From NCBI RefSeq assembly GCF_900086985.1, contig NZ_LT593974.1, positions 1,116,001 to 1,180,000 of the forward strand: a stretch of 64,000 nucleotides of DNA. The letters are read 5' to 3'. A program made the translations under genes and the position numbers. This DNA comes from Halomonas sp. HL-93 (GTDB lineage: Bacteria; Pseudomonadota; Gammaproteobacteria; Pseudomonadales; Halomonadaceae). Below, piece after piece: positions 25,860 to 33,788 of the stretch (positions within the stretch are counted from its first letter, which is position 1; every line of letters starts with the position of its first letter). The notes below the pieces were generated by a model that searched no databases, was not told where the DNA came from, and was given only the letters and a program-made list of their open reading frames with translations.

Positions 25860-26558
25860 ATGTCGACATCACTACATCAATGGAACCTAGCGCCCACAGA
25901 GGCGATAGCGCTGCAAACAAAGCTGGCAAAGCAATTAGTGCTTACCGACCGTATCGACCCGGTACGCCATATTGCCGGGGTCGATATTGGCTTTGAAGAA
26001 GGGGGTGCGATAACCCGGGCCGCGGTGGTGGTTTTGCAATGGGACCCCCATGCTGCACCAGACTTACCCATAGTAGAGCAAGTGGTTCACCGTGAACCCA
26101 CCCGCATGCCGTATATTCCCGGGCTGCTATCTTTCCGTGAAATACCCGCCGCGCTAGGGGCATTTGCGAAATTGAACACCATGCCTGAATTGGTGATGGT
26201 CGATGGCCAGGGCATTGCCCATCCTCGCCGATTAGGCGTTGCCGCGCATTTGGGGTTATGGCTGGGTCTGCCGACCATAGGCATTGCCAAATCCTGGCTA
26301 TATGGGACGCATGCAGAGGTAGGTGAGCAGCGTGGCGACTGGGTGCCATTAACTGCCGGTAACGAGATAATTGGCGCGGTACTCAGGTCGCGGGCAAAGG
26401 TGAAACCAGTGTTTGTTTCGCCTGGTCATCGTCTTTGCCTCGAAACGTCTCTGGAATGGGTTTTACGTTGCTTAGGGCGTACCAAGCTTCCCGAGCCGAC
26501 TCGCTTGGCAGACCGATTGGCCTCGCGGCGCGACGAAAAGCGCCTGCCCGCTAGCTAA
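25860..26558 (+). CDS. nfi: Endonuclease V (deoxyinosine-specific DNA repair nuclease)
   Basis: A 232-residue protein matching endonuclease V, which cuts one phosphodiester bond 3' to deoxyinosine after adenine deamination. The conserved blocks are IAGVDIGFE (metal-binding Asp), YIPGLLSFREIPAAL, VMVDGQGIAHPRRLGVAAHLGL (second Asp and the DGxGxxHPR motif), GIAKS and KPVFVSPGHRLCLETSLEWVL. Length is typical. The ATG at 25860 has GGGAGGA at good spacing. An in-frame ATG at 25836 would include that site in the coding region. It stands alone between a terminator and a convergent amidotransferase gene. Confidence 0.95.
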   Translation: MSTSLHQWNLAPTEAIALQTKLAKQLVLTDRIDPVRHIAGVDIGFEEGGAITRAAVVVLQWDPHAAPDLPIVEQVVHREPTRMPYIPGLLSFREIPAALGAFAKLNTMPELVMVDGQGIAHPRRLGVAAHLGLWLGLPTIGIAKSWLYGTHAEVGEQRGDWVPLTAGNEIIGAVLRSRAKVKPVFVSPGHRLCLETSLEWVLRCLGRTKLPEPTRLADRLASRRDEKRLPAS

Positions 26559-26565
26559 TGGCACA

Positions 26566-27282
26566 CTAGATAAACGCCATAAAGCGACGCAGCAGGCTCG
26601 AGGCCTCAGGGGTATCTTGAACGGCGCTGAGAAGAGCGTCGGGGTCTTCGCCTTGATCGCGCAGCGCTGCTCGCTGGCGTTCGAGGTAGGCGCGCATGAC
26701 CGGGGCGGTAAATTCAGGGTGATACTGCACGCTCCATTGGCGTGGTCCATAGCGCAGCGCTTGGTGAGCATCGTGGCTGTTATGTGCCAGTACCGTTGTG
26801 TTGGGCGGCAGTTGCATGACCGACTGGGCATGGGTGAGGTGGGCCGGGAAACACTCGGGCAACTGGCTGAATAAGGGGTCTTGCTGGCCTGCCTGGGTGA
26901 GCCTTACCGAATGGGTGCCTGACTCCCGACCGGCGGGATGGAAGTCGCTAATGCCGTCAAAAGCGGCGGCCATTAGCTGGTGGCCGTAACACACGCCAAG
27001 CATCGGCACGTTTTCCACTAGCGCCTGCTTGAGCCAGGGTTTTAGCGCTTCACTCCACGGTGGCGCTTCGCTGACCATGCTGTGCGAGCCAGTAATGACG
27101 AGGCCTGCAAGTGATGATGGCGACACAGCGGGCACCTGGTCCCGCGCATCCCACACAGTTAACGTTATTGCAGCAGGTAGCGCCTCACGCAGCTGTTGTA
27201 TAAAGAGCTGCTCGAAATCACCGTGCTGTTCAACCACTTCCGGGAACGCATCACCGGTTTTAATAATCACTAAAGCAGGCAT
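26566..27282 (-). CDS. Class I glutamine amidotransferase-like protein (GMP synthase GATase-domain type)
   Basis: A 238-residue stand-alone GATase-1 fold. The nucleophile Cys lies in MLGVCYGHQLMA (near residue 98), and the His-Glu pair in VQYHPEF near 188. TGSHSMVSEAPPW is the oxyanion-side loop typical of the YfeJ/GMP-synthase-like group. No synthetase domain is fused, so it may supply ammonia to a partner or hydrolyse a gamma-glutamyl bond. No partner enzyme lies on this strand nearby. It is divergent from tpx and convergent with nfi. Confidence 0.88.
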   Translation of the reverse strand: MPALVIIKTGDAFPEVVEQHGDFEQLFIQQLREALPAAITLTVWDARDQVPAVSPSSLAGLVITGSHSMVSEAPPWSEALKPWLKQALVENVPMLGVCYGHQLMAAAFDGISDFHPAGRESGTHSVRLTQAGQQDPLFSQLPECFPAHLTHAQSVMQLPPNTTVLAHNSHDAHQALRYGPRQWSVQYHPEFTAPVMRAYLERQRAALRDQGEDPDALLSAVQDTPEASSLLRRFMAFI

Positions 27283-27418
27283 TAATGACTCTCATGTTAG
27301 CGCAGCGTAAACGTGAAAAGCGCTATGCAGGGGGATCGCAAAGCGGAAACCGTAGCCTATCGGGGGAAATCCCATGTAAGGTGCAGTAGTAGTCCCATAT
27401 TACGTTTAGGAGCCTGAT

Positions 27419-27922
27419 ATGCAACAGATAACCCGCGCGGGTGAGCCGATGGATGTCGCTGGTAGTTTGCCAGCCGCTGGGCAAGTAGCGCCTGCCATGA
27501 CGCTCACTAACGGTGATCTAAAGGATGTTACTCTGGACAACTACTCGGGGAAGCGCAAAGTACTCAACATTATTCCCAGCGTCGATACCCCGACCTGTGC
27601 CATGTCGACCCGTCAGTTTAACGAGCTGGCTTCCAAGCTTGATAACACCGTGGTGTTAGTGGTGTCCGCCGACCTTCCTTTTGCCGCCAAGCGTTTTTGC
27701 GGTGCGGAAGGGTTGGACGAGGTTGAAACCCTATCCACCTTCCGCCATCGCGAGTTTCAAGAAGCGTGGGGTGTGGCGCTGTGCAATAGTGCGATGGAAG
27801 GCTTGTGCGCCCGTGCTGTGGTGGTGCTGGATGCCGATAACCGCGTGTTGCATAGTGAACTGGTCAGTGAGCTGAAAAACGAGCCGGATTATGACGCCGC
27901 TCTGGCGGTTCTCAACGCGTAG
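27419..27922 (+). CDS. tpx: Thiol peroxidase (lipid hydroperoxide peroxidase)
   Basis: A 167-residue atypical two-cysteine peroxiredoxin of the Tpx family. The peroxidatic cysteine C60 lies in [15 protein letters not shown], and the resolving C94 in RFCGAEGL, the standard 34-residue spacing. It removes alkyl and lipid hydroperoxides in the periplasm or cytoplasm using thioredoxin. No signal peptide is evident. TAGGAG lies 6 bases before the ATG. Its last 11 bases overlap the 3' end of the convergent C26 peptidase gene. Confidence 0.95.
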   Translation: MQQITRAGEPMDVAGSLPAAGQVAPAMTLTNGDLKDVTLDNYSGKRKVLNIIPSVDTPTCAMSTRQFNELASKLDNTVVLVVSADLPFAAKRFCGAEGLDEVETLSTFRHREFQEAWGVALCNSAMEGLCARAVVVLDADNRVLHSELVSELKNEPDYDAALAVLNA

Positions 27923-28595
27923 TGCCCGCTTGATGGCGCTCCGCCGCCGCCACCAACGCACGGATTAAGCGCTGTTGGGGGCGGTTGAAGATGAGCCATT
28001 CTGGATGCCACTGCACGCCAATCAGAAAATCGTGATCCCGAGACTCAATACCCTGGACCAGGCCATCGCGGTCGCGGGCGACAATGTCGATCCCTTGGCC
28101 CGCCTGGTTGACAGCTTGATGGTGGAGGCTATTGACGCGGCACCAAGTGACACCTAACAAGCGATGAAGCTGGCTGGCACCCACAATATCCACCGTTTTA
28201 CGCGGTAGGACAGTGCGTCGACGCTTCAAGCCTTCGTGGGTGGTATAAATATCCGGGTCCAGGGTGCCACCTAAATGCACGTTTATCAGTTGAGCACCAC
28301 GACAAATGCCCAACACCGGCGTATGCAACGGGATGAAATATTCTAGCAACGTGAGTTCTAGTTCATCCCGGGCAGGATCGAGGCGCACGTCAAGCTGTAC
28401 TTCCCCCCCATACAGAGAGGCTTGAATATCGTCACCCCCGCCGATAATCAGCCCGTCTAAGTGGTCGGGCATGCGTCGAGAGGGTGATAATCGCAGCGGT
28501 CGGCCACCGTGGCGCCAAACCGCAAACCAGTCAAACCACCAGGCAAGCTGGCTTTTTGCATCGGAAGTGGTGATGCCAATTAACGGGCGAACCAT
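27912..28595 (-). CDS. Gamma-glutamyl-gamma-aminobutyrate hydrolase family protein (peptidase C26, PuuD-like)
   Basis: A 227-residue class I amidotransferase-fold hydrolase. The nucleophile Cys is in [19 protein letters not shown] (near residue 98), and the His-Glu pair is in [27 protein letters not shown] near residue 55 matches the PuuD/peptidase C26 signature. Such enzymes cut gamma-glutamyl amide bonds, for example gamma-Glu-GABA. It lies 30 bases downstream of an amidoligase gene on the same strand, so the pair probably makes and breaks, or edits, the same amide-linked metabolite. Its 3' end overlaps tpx by 11 bases on the other strand. Confidence 0.9.
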   Translation of the reverse strand: MVRPLIGITTSDAKSQLAWWFDWFAVWRHGGRPLRLSPSRRMPDHLDGLIIGGGDDIQASLYGGEVQLDVRLDPARDELELTLLEYFIPLHTPVLGICRGAQLINVHLGGTLDPDIYTTHEGLKRRRTVLPRKTVDIVGASQLHRLLGVTWCRVNSLHHQAVNQAGQGIDIVARDRDGLVQGIESRDHDFLIGVQWHPEWLIFNRPQQRLIRALVAAAERHQAGTTR

Positions 28596-28625
28596 GCAGC
28601 GGCACTCTTAAAGAAGGTGAAAATA

Positions 28626-29648
28626 TCAGCGTTTCGTTGAAGCGAGGCTGCCCCACCAGTGTTTAACGCGGCTTGCCAGGCGAGTGATCAAAGGCCGGTT
28701 ATGCTTGGCAATGTAGTCTTCGCAGCGGCTGGCAAGCGTTTCTCGAGAGGCGGCCAGGCGCTCCACCGCCACCCAGCGATTCCATTCCTTGGCGGCCCCC
28801 CAATGAGGCTCCGAGAGCTGCGCGTTGGGTAGCCGGTAGTGGAAAGTCGGTCGCGGCTTGATCAATTCGGTATGCAGCAGTTTATGAGGGTGGCTGGGGC
28901 GCAGATAAGCAAACAGCGGTAGTAGATCCAGTTCCCGGTTGCGGGTGGGATTGTAATGAAGATAGTCGTCAATCAGCGTATCGATATCCGGCGTGTACTG
29001 GCTGCTCAAGACTTTAAACGCATACTCTTTTGGGAAAGGGTTGGCGTGAGGCAGCACCTCGCGTGTGATGTCCACTTTAATCTCATCGCGAAGCCAGCTT
29101 GCCAAGAGCAGGTAAGCGCGCAGCATGGCCAGTAAGTAATCTACATCGCTACGTTCAATTTCGAGATTTAGATGCAGCCCAAATCCGTATAGCAGGCTGG
29201 CATCCGTGCCCTTGGCACCATGGGCACGAAGTGCTTCAAACAATGCATCTAAATCTTCCAGCTCATTCCACGGAACCGGTGGGCAAACGATTTCAGTGGG
29301 GACCAGGCCCGTCACCATATCGCCAATCAGTGCGCGGGTTTTACGGTGGAATTCGAGACGATGTTGGTGCTGCTGACGTGCCCATTCGCCGTCCTGCTCG
29401 TGACTCTCTTCCAGTAGCGCCTTATCAGGGTGGGCATACTGGGTATCCAGTTCAATGCCAAATTTACCCCAGCGTGTGCCTTCCACGAGTAGCCGATGAG
29501 GACTGACCACGTTAAGCTCGCCACCAAACAGCTCGCGTACAATCTGGGCTGTGTCGCGGGGTGGTAAACCGGCGAACTCGATTTCGACACCGATATGGCG
29601 AGTTTGACCCTTAGCATTCTGTCCGTTAGGTGGCGCATCTAACGTCAT
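28626..29648 (-). CDS. Amidoligase family protein (glutamine-synthetase-like fold)
   Basis: A 340-residue protein that I recognise as the putative amidoligase family (Pfam PF12224 type), predicted from sequence analysis to have a glutamine-synthetase-like fold and to form amide bonds with ATP. Visible landmarks are IGVEIEFAGL at residues 18-27 (the metal-binding Glu pair of strand 1), WGKFGIELDTQYAHP, and LYGFGLHLNLEIE, whose His and Glu match the second catalytic block. It is paired with a C26 gamma-glutamyl hydrolase 30 bases downstream, a partnership described for this family. The product is unknown. A divergent MscS channel gene shares the upstream region. Confidence 0.85.
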   Translation of the reverse strand: MTLDAPPNGQNAKGQTRHIGVEIEFAGLPPRDTAQIVRELFGGELNVVSPHRLLVEGTRWGKFGIELDTQYAHPDKALLEESHEQDGEWARQQHQHRLEFHRKTRALIGDMVTGLVPTEIVCPPVPWNELEDLDALFEALRAHGAKGTDASLLYGFGLHLNLEIERSDVDYLLAMLRAYLLLASWLRDEIKVDITREVLPHANPFPKEYAFKVLSSQYTPDIDTLIDDYLHYNPTRNRELDLLPLFAYLRPSHPHKLLHTELIKPRPTFHYRLPNAQLSEPHWGAAKEWNRWVAVERLAASRETLASRCEDYIAKHNRPLITRLASRVKHWWGSLASTKR

Positions 29649-29702
29649 CTCGGCATCCCGTGAGGTGAACGATTTATGCGCTCAGCCTATCATAGTCACG
29701 CA

Positions 29703-29732
29703 CGTGGGCTGAGAATATTCGCTCAGCCCACG
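29703..29732. promoter_or_regulatory. Perfect 11-bp inverted repeat in the amidoligase/MscS divergent region
   Basis: CGTGGGCTGAG (29703-29713) and its exact complement CTCAGCCCACG (29722-29732) are separated by 8 bases. It lies about midway between the divergent starts at 29648 and 29790. It could be an operator that serves both genes or a hairpin in the channel mRNA leader. No T-run follows. Confidence 0.5.
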
Positions 29733-29789
29733 CCACGAGAATTGGATCGCGTGGCAATGCCCGTTTACGTCTTGGTTCAGGAGTAATAT

Positions 29790-32276
29790 GTGCGACCGCA
29801 CTGGCTAATTAATACCGTTCTAAGCCTGGTTTTTATTGTGCTGTTGGGGGGCGTGGCCACCCAGGCTCAAGCGCAATCAATTTCGCTGCCCGGTTTAGGC
29901 GGTGATGAGTCTGAACAGCAAACCGACGTTAACAGCGAGGAATTCCAGGGGTCACTTGACGACGTTATCTCGATGCTCGATGACGAAGAGCGACGCAACG
30001 AATTACTGGATTCACTACGTGAGCTACAAGCCACGTCAGAAGAGGCGAGCGAAGATGAGGGCATCGTTCGCCAGGGTTTGCTGGGTGCATTGGCTGACAC
30101 GCTGACCGATATTGGCGAGCAAGCCCAAGCGGGCGGCTCGCCAATCGAGGAGTGGTCGCGGCAGCTGGTGCATGGTGGTGAGGAACTGAAAGCCGTGGTC
30201 AGCAGCGCCGATCAAGGGGAGTCCATTCGTGCGGTGGCCGAAGGGGCGGTGCTCGCCTTGATATGGGTGGCGTTGCTGGTAGCGATGATTGGTGCTGGCC
30301 GGGTGATTGCCAATCGCCGTGAGTGGCCGCTTGATTTGCCGCGCGATCCTAAAGGCTGGCTGATGGTCGTGCACTTCTTTCGGCGGATACTGCCCTGGAT
30401 ACTGGCATTTGCCATTACCCTCGGGATCGGCCAACTGATGCCTTACAGCCCAGGCCGTACCATGGTGCTGGTGGTCGCCTATATTTGCGTTTGTGGTCGG
30501 CTACTGTCGGTGGTGTTTGAAACCGTGGTGGCGTTCTTTAGCCGCGGGCATCGGTTTACTGCCGTTCAGTTGCTACACCAGCAGGCGCTGCGTGGTCTAT
30601 TCGTGATTGGCGCGCTGATTGCCCTGGGCGACGCGGTAAATTCAAGCCGTATCGTCGAGATGCTAGGCGAAGAGCTTTCCAGTCTTGTCTCAGTACTCGC
30701 TAACATGATGGCCGCGCTACTGTCGGCGCGCTTCGTCTTCAAGTTCAAAAGGCCGGTGCGCCACCTGATTCGTAACCGCCCTTACAAGCAACGCCGCGAT
30801 GCCAGTGCAGCCGTGGAAATGATCCGCAGCCTTGGCGGGTTGTGGCATATCCCCGCGTTGCTGCTAGTGGGCGGTTCGCTGTTGGCAATCTTTATTACCG
30901 TGGGCGACGTGGGTACCGCGCTGGCACGCTCAATTATTTCTGCCAGCCTGCTGGTGTTAACGTTGGTGATTACCGGTCTGCTGCGTCGTCAGGCCGAGCG
31001 TTTGGGTAAGCGTCGGCATCGCCGCCGGCAAAGTCAGTACCGTAAACGGCTGGAGCGCTTTGGGTTTGTGCTGGCGCATATTTGTGCGTGGGTGGTATTC
31101 GCTGAGCTGTCGATGCAGGTGTGGGGCAGTTCAATGTTCGGTTTAGGCCAACGCGGCCTGGCCGGCGCGAAAATCGGCCCAGCCTTGGTGAGCCTGGGTG
31201 GGACGGTGCTACTGTCGTGGCTGGTATGGATTTTTGCCGATACCGCAATTCAGCGGGCGCTTGTTTCGTCGACGCGCTCCCGTGGGCGGCGGGTTAATCA
31301 GGCCCGCGCGCAAACCATTACGCCGATGATTCGCAATGTCATTTTCGTGACCATTCTGATTATTGCGTTCATCGCCGCGCTCGCCAACTTAGGCGTGAAC
31401 GTAACGCCACTGCTGGCGGGTGCCGGTGTTATCGGTCTGGCGATTGGTTTTGGGGCGCAAACGCTGGTGCAGGATTTGATAACGGGGATATTTATTCTGA
31501 TCGAAGACTCCCTCGCAGTGGACGATTTCGTCGAAATCAACAGCCACACGGGCACGGTCGAAGGCCTAACCCTGCGCACCGTCAGGCTGCGCGACCTCGA
31601 TGGCATCGTACATATCATCACCTTCAGCCGCATCGAGTCGATCCACAATATGTCTCGCCAGTTTGGTATTGCGCTGATGCGGATCCGCATTCCCCACGAT
31701 ATGAAAGTGGATGATGCCATTCATCTGATGCAGGAAACCGCCCAGGAACTGCGCAAAGACCCGATGATGCGCCATTACATTTGGTCGCCGCTGGAGATGC
31801 AGGGAATCGACAGTTTCGACGACGGCGGTGCCATTCTGCGCATGCGCTTCCGCACGGCACCGGAAATGCAGTGGGACGTGGCGCGCGCCTTTAATCTGAT
31901 GCTGAAACAGCGCATGGAAATTGACGGTGTTGACCTTGGCTTGCCCCGCTTGAGTGTCAGCATGGAAGGTCAGATAGGTGGCTCCCTGACGCCGGACGGC
32001 AGCGTGGACATGAACCTGGAAGGCGACGGCGAAGCAGCCGAGAACAGCCCGTCAACTGATGAGGCCAGCGGTGCCGAGGAGACACCAGAGGGAAGAGAGA
32101 GGCCAACACCGCCAAAACCCGCGCCGCTTCCGACCCAGGCCGAAATCAAAAAGGATGAACGTCAGCGCACAGCGAACAAACAAGACGCTCGTTTATCCGG
32201 CGGCAAGCCCCATGCAGAGGGCAAAACCCATTATGATGCCGATACCGGCCCCGGTCGCGAACATGGCGACGAGTAG
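29790..32276 (+). CDS. Large mechanosensitive ion channel of the MscS family
   Basis: An 828-residue channel. A signal peptide (to about residue 29, ATQAQAQS) is followed by an acidic, helical periplasmic domain (30-150), about nine to ten further membrane segments, and the MscS pore and beta domain near 535-620: LLAGAGVIGLAIGFGAQTLVQDLITGIFILIEDSLAVDDFVEI. The C-terminal alpha/beta vestibule follows. From about residue 735 the tail is hydrophilic and low-complexity. The protein should open on hypo-osmotic shock, which suits a halophile. The start is GTG with AGGAG 6 bases upstream. The ATG at 29788 is out of frame. The last 84 bases overlap an opposing gene. Confidence 0.9.
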   Translation: MRPHWLINTVLSLVFIVLLGGVATQAQAQSISLPGLGGDESEQQTDVNSEEFQGSLDDVISMLDDEERRNELLDSLRELQATSEEASEDEGIVRQGLLGALADTLTDIGEQAQAGGSPIEEWSRQLVHGGEELKAVVSSADQGESIRAVAEGAVLALIWVALLVAMIGAGRVIANRREWPLDLPRDPKGWLMVVHFFRRILPWILAFAITLGIGQLMPYSPGRTMVLVVAYICVCGRLLSVVFETVVAFFSRGHRFTAVQLLHQQALRGLFVIGALIALGDAVNSSRIVEMLGEELSSLVSVLANMMAALLSARFVFKFKRPVRHLIRNRPYKQRRDASAAVEMIRSLGGLWHIPALLLVGGSLLAIFITVGDVGTALARSIISASLLVLTLVITGLLRRQAERLGKRRHRRRQSQYRKRLERFGFVLAHICAWVVFAELSMQVWGSSMFGLGQRGLAGAKIGPALVSLGGTVLLSWLVWIFADTAIQRALVSSTRSRGRRVNQARAQTITPMIRNVIFVTILIIAFIAALANLGVNVTPLLAGAGVIGLAIGFGAQTLVQDLITGIFILIEDSLAVDDFVEINSHTGTVEGLTLRTVRLRDLDGIVHIITFSRIESIHNMSRQFGIALMRIRIPHDMKVDDAIHLMQETAQELRKDPMMRHYIWSPLEMQGIDSFDDGGAILRMRFRTAPEMQWDVARAFNLMLKQRMEIDGVDLGLPRLSVSMEGQIGGSLTPDGSVDMNLEGDGEAAENSPSTDEASGAEETPEGRERPTPPKPAPLPTQAEIKKDERQRTANKQDARLSGGKPHAEGKTHYDADTGPGREHGDE

Positions 32277-32624
32277 CCAGGGGCCTCGCCAGCGCCGCCA
32301 GCGGTTATACAGAGAGACCGCGTTGCTGACGCGGTCGACCAGCTCATCATGACGCGAAATGGCTTGATCGGGTGGCAATGAAAAATCATTGGCAACATCG
32401 CCTTGCCAGTGCGCCCCATGGGTTAAGCCTAAGCGTGCGCGCAGGCAGCCAATATCGCTGAGCGTATGGTGTAGCGTGTCGTAGGCATCGCGGTGCTCGT
32501 TGACTGCGAGCACACTCTCCGCATCCTGGCGCAGAGCGCTGTTTTGGCAGCGCATCACGGCGTTGTGGATGTCGTGCTCGCTGGCCTGTGATGAAAGCGA
32601 TAGGCGTTGATACAAATCGCGCAT
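32193..32624 (-). CDS. Small protein with degenerate J-domain-like N-terminus and C-terminal membrane helix
   Basis: A 143-residue protein of unrecognised family. Residues 1-35 (MRDLYQRLSLSSQASEHDIHNAV) resemble helices I-II of a J-domain, but no HPD tripeptide follows, so it cannot stimulate DnaK in the usual way. A C-terminal hydrophobic stretch (GPWLLVAMFATGAGIGIIMGFALCMGL) is a single membrane helix. It lies 38 bases downstream of a true J-domain gene on the same strand, suggesting an operon of co-chaperone-like proteins. Its last 84 bases run antisense to the end of the MscS gene. No strong ribosome site precedes the ATG, so confidence is moderate. Confidence 0.65.
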   Translation of the reverse strand: MRDLYQRLSLSSQASEHDIHNAVMRCQNSALRQDAESVLAVNEHRDAYDTLHHTLSDIGCLRARLGLTHGAHWQGDVANDFSLPPDQAISRHDELVDRVSNAVSLYNRWRRWRGPWLLVAMFATGAGIGIIMGFALCMGLAAG

Positions 32625-32662
32625 ATGGGTGTTTTTATTCCGTCGGTCGCCGCTGCGTCGGT

Positions 32663-33652
32663 TTAGTAGGTTTGCATCAGGTAATCATACGCGTTTTTGA
32701 TGCGCTGAAAACGGGCGGATGCCAGCGCCACTTGATGATCGCTCTCGGTAAAGAAGCGATCTGGATGGTGCAACTGTGCCATGCGCCGGTAAGCAAGCCG
32801 CACGTCGCCCCGGCTGGCGCCCGGCGGCAGCCCAAGTACGGCAAGGGCGCGCGTCGTACGGTCGGGAGGTGGTGCGGTGCGCTGCCACTGGCGGCGTTCC
32901 CCTCGAGCGCCTTCGTGGCGAGTCCTTTCCTGTCGCGCTTTTTCCCGCTGGGCCTGCTCGCGTCGATACTGTTCATCTTGCTTTCGCTGGCGGTCACGCT
33001 CTTGGCGAGTATGCTCTTGGCGCGCATGGGCCTCTTCTTGTTGGCGCTGTTTTTCCTGCTGTTTACGTTGTTTTTTCTGCTCGCGCTGTTGGGCTTGTCG
33101 ATGCGCCTGCTGTTCCGCTGCCTCGCGCGCCTGCTTCTCGGCGGCGGCATCGCGTGCCTTTTGGCTAAAATAGTCTGGGTTGTGCTGTTGCCAGTAGGTA
33201 TGACGGCTGGGATCCTCCGGGGATCCCATCTGGCGGCCGGTTAATTCGTAAAACAGAGTGCTCAGCGTGGTAGGCGACACGTTGAGCAAATCAGCCAAAA
33301 AACGCAGGATATAATGGTTAGCTAACGACAATTCGCCATCGTCGGTGGCCACGGCGATCGACTGATGCAAGATGCTTAGGCTACGCTCCTGGGAGCATTC
33401 TTTGCGTAGAATTTCGGCGGCTAACTGGATCGCCTGAAGATCCTGGCTATGGGCAATGCCCATGACCGGGCCTAACTCATGCCCATGACGAAACTGTGCT
33501 GTGACCTGGGCCAAGCGACGCCGCCGCTGGCCTTCCGACACATGCTGGCGGTGCACAAGCACCCAGGCCAGCAATAACAGTGTTGCCGTATCCACTTGGC
33601 TGCGGCTTTTTAACAGCACGAGCTCAAAGGGTGAAAAACGGGCCATGGACAT
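32663..33652 (-). CDS. DnaJ-domain protein with TerB/DjlA-like N-terminal domain and long charged coiled coil
   Basis: A 329-residue co-chaperone-like protein. The N-terminal 150 residues are helical and resemble a TerB-type domain (TLLLLAWVLVHRQHVSEGQRRRRLAQVTAQF and SIAVATDDGELSLANHYILRFLADLL). Residues 170-265 are a highly charged Gln/Arg/Glu/Lys coiled coil. The C-terminal 65 residues form a J-domain with an intact HPD (LPPGASRGDVRLAYRRMAQLHHPDRF), which should activate DnaK. DjlA has the same TerB-linker-J order but an N-terminal membrane anchor that is absent here. The ATG at 33652 has GGGAG 7 bases upstream. An ATG at 33646 is an alternative. Confidence 0.85.
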   Translation of the reverse strand: MSMARFSPFELVLLKSRSQVDTATLLLLAWVLVHRQHVSEGQRRRRLAQVTAQFRHGHELGPVMGIAHSQDLQAIQLAAEILRKECSQERSLSILHQSIAVATDDGELSLANHYILRFLADLLNVSPTTLSTLFYELTGRQMGSPEDPSRHTYWQQHNPDYFSQKARDAAAEKQAREAAEQQAHRQAQQREQKKQRKQQEKQRQQEEAHARQEHTRQERDRQRKQDEQYRREQAQREKARQERTRHEGARGERRQWQRTAPPPDRTTRALAVLGLPPGASRGDVRLAYRRMAQLHHPDRFFTESDHQVALASARFQRIKNAYDYLMQTY

Positions 33653-33788
33653 TCCCAAGCTCCCAATACGAATAGGTAAACAGCGGGCAATAGTGGCGTT
33701 AGGCGCCCATTAAGGCAAGTCCTCCCCATACCCGATGCCGTACCATGTTATCGCATCGTCAGATCCAGGGAAGTAGGAGATTAGTTAG

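Noticed and set aside
29788..29790. ATG at 29788 as start of the MscS gene
   Set aside because: It is out of frame with the channel. The GTG at 29790 is in frame and has AGGAG upstream.
32588..33244. Leu/Ala-rich frame of 218 codons that looks like a membrane protein, opposite the J-domain gene
   Set aside because: The hydrophobic run is the complement of the Gln/Glu/Lys/Arg codons of the coiled coil.
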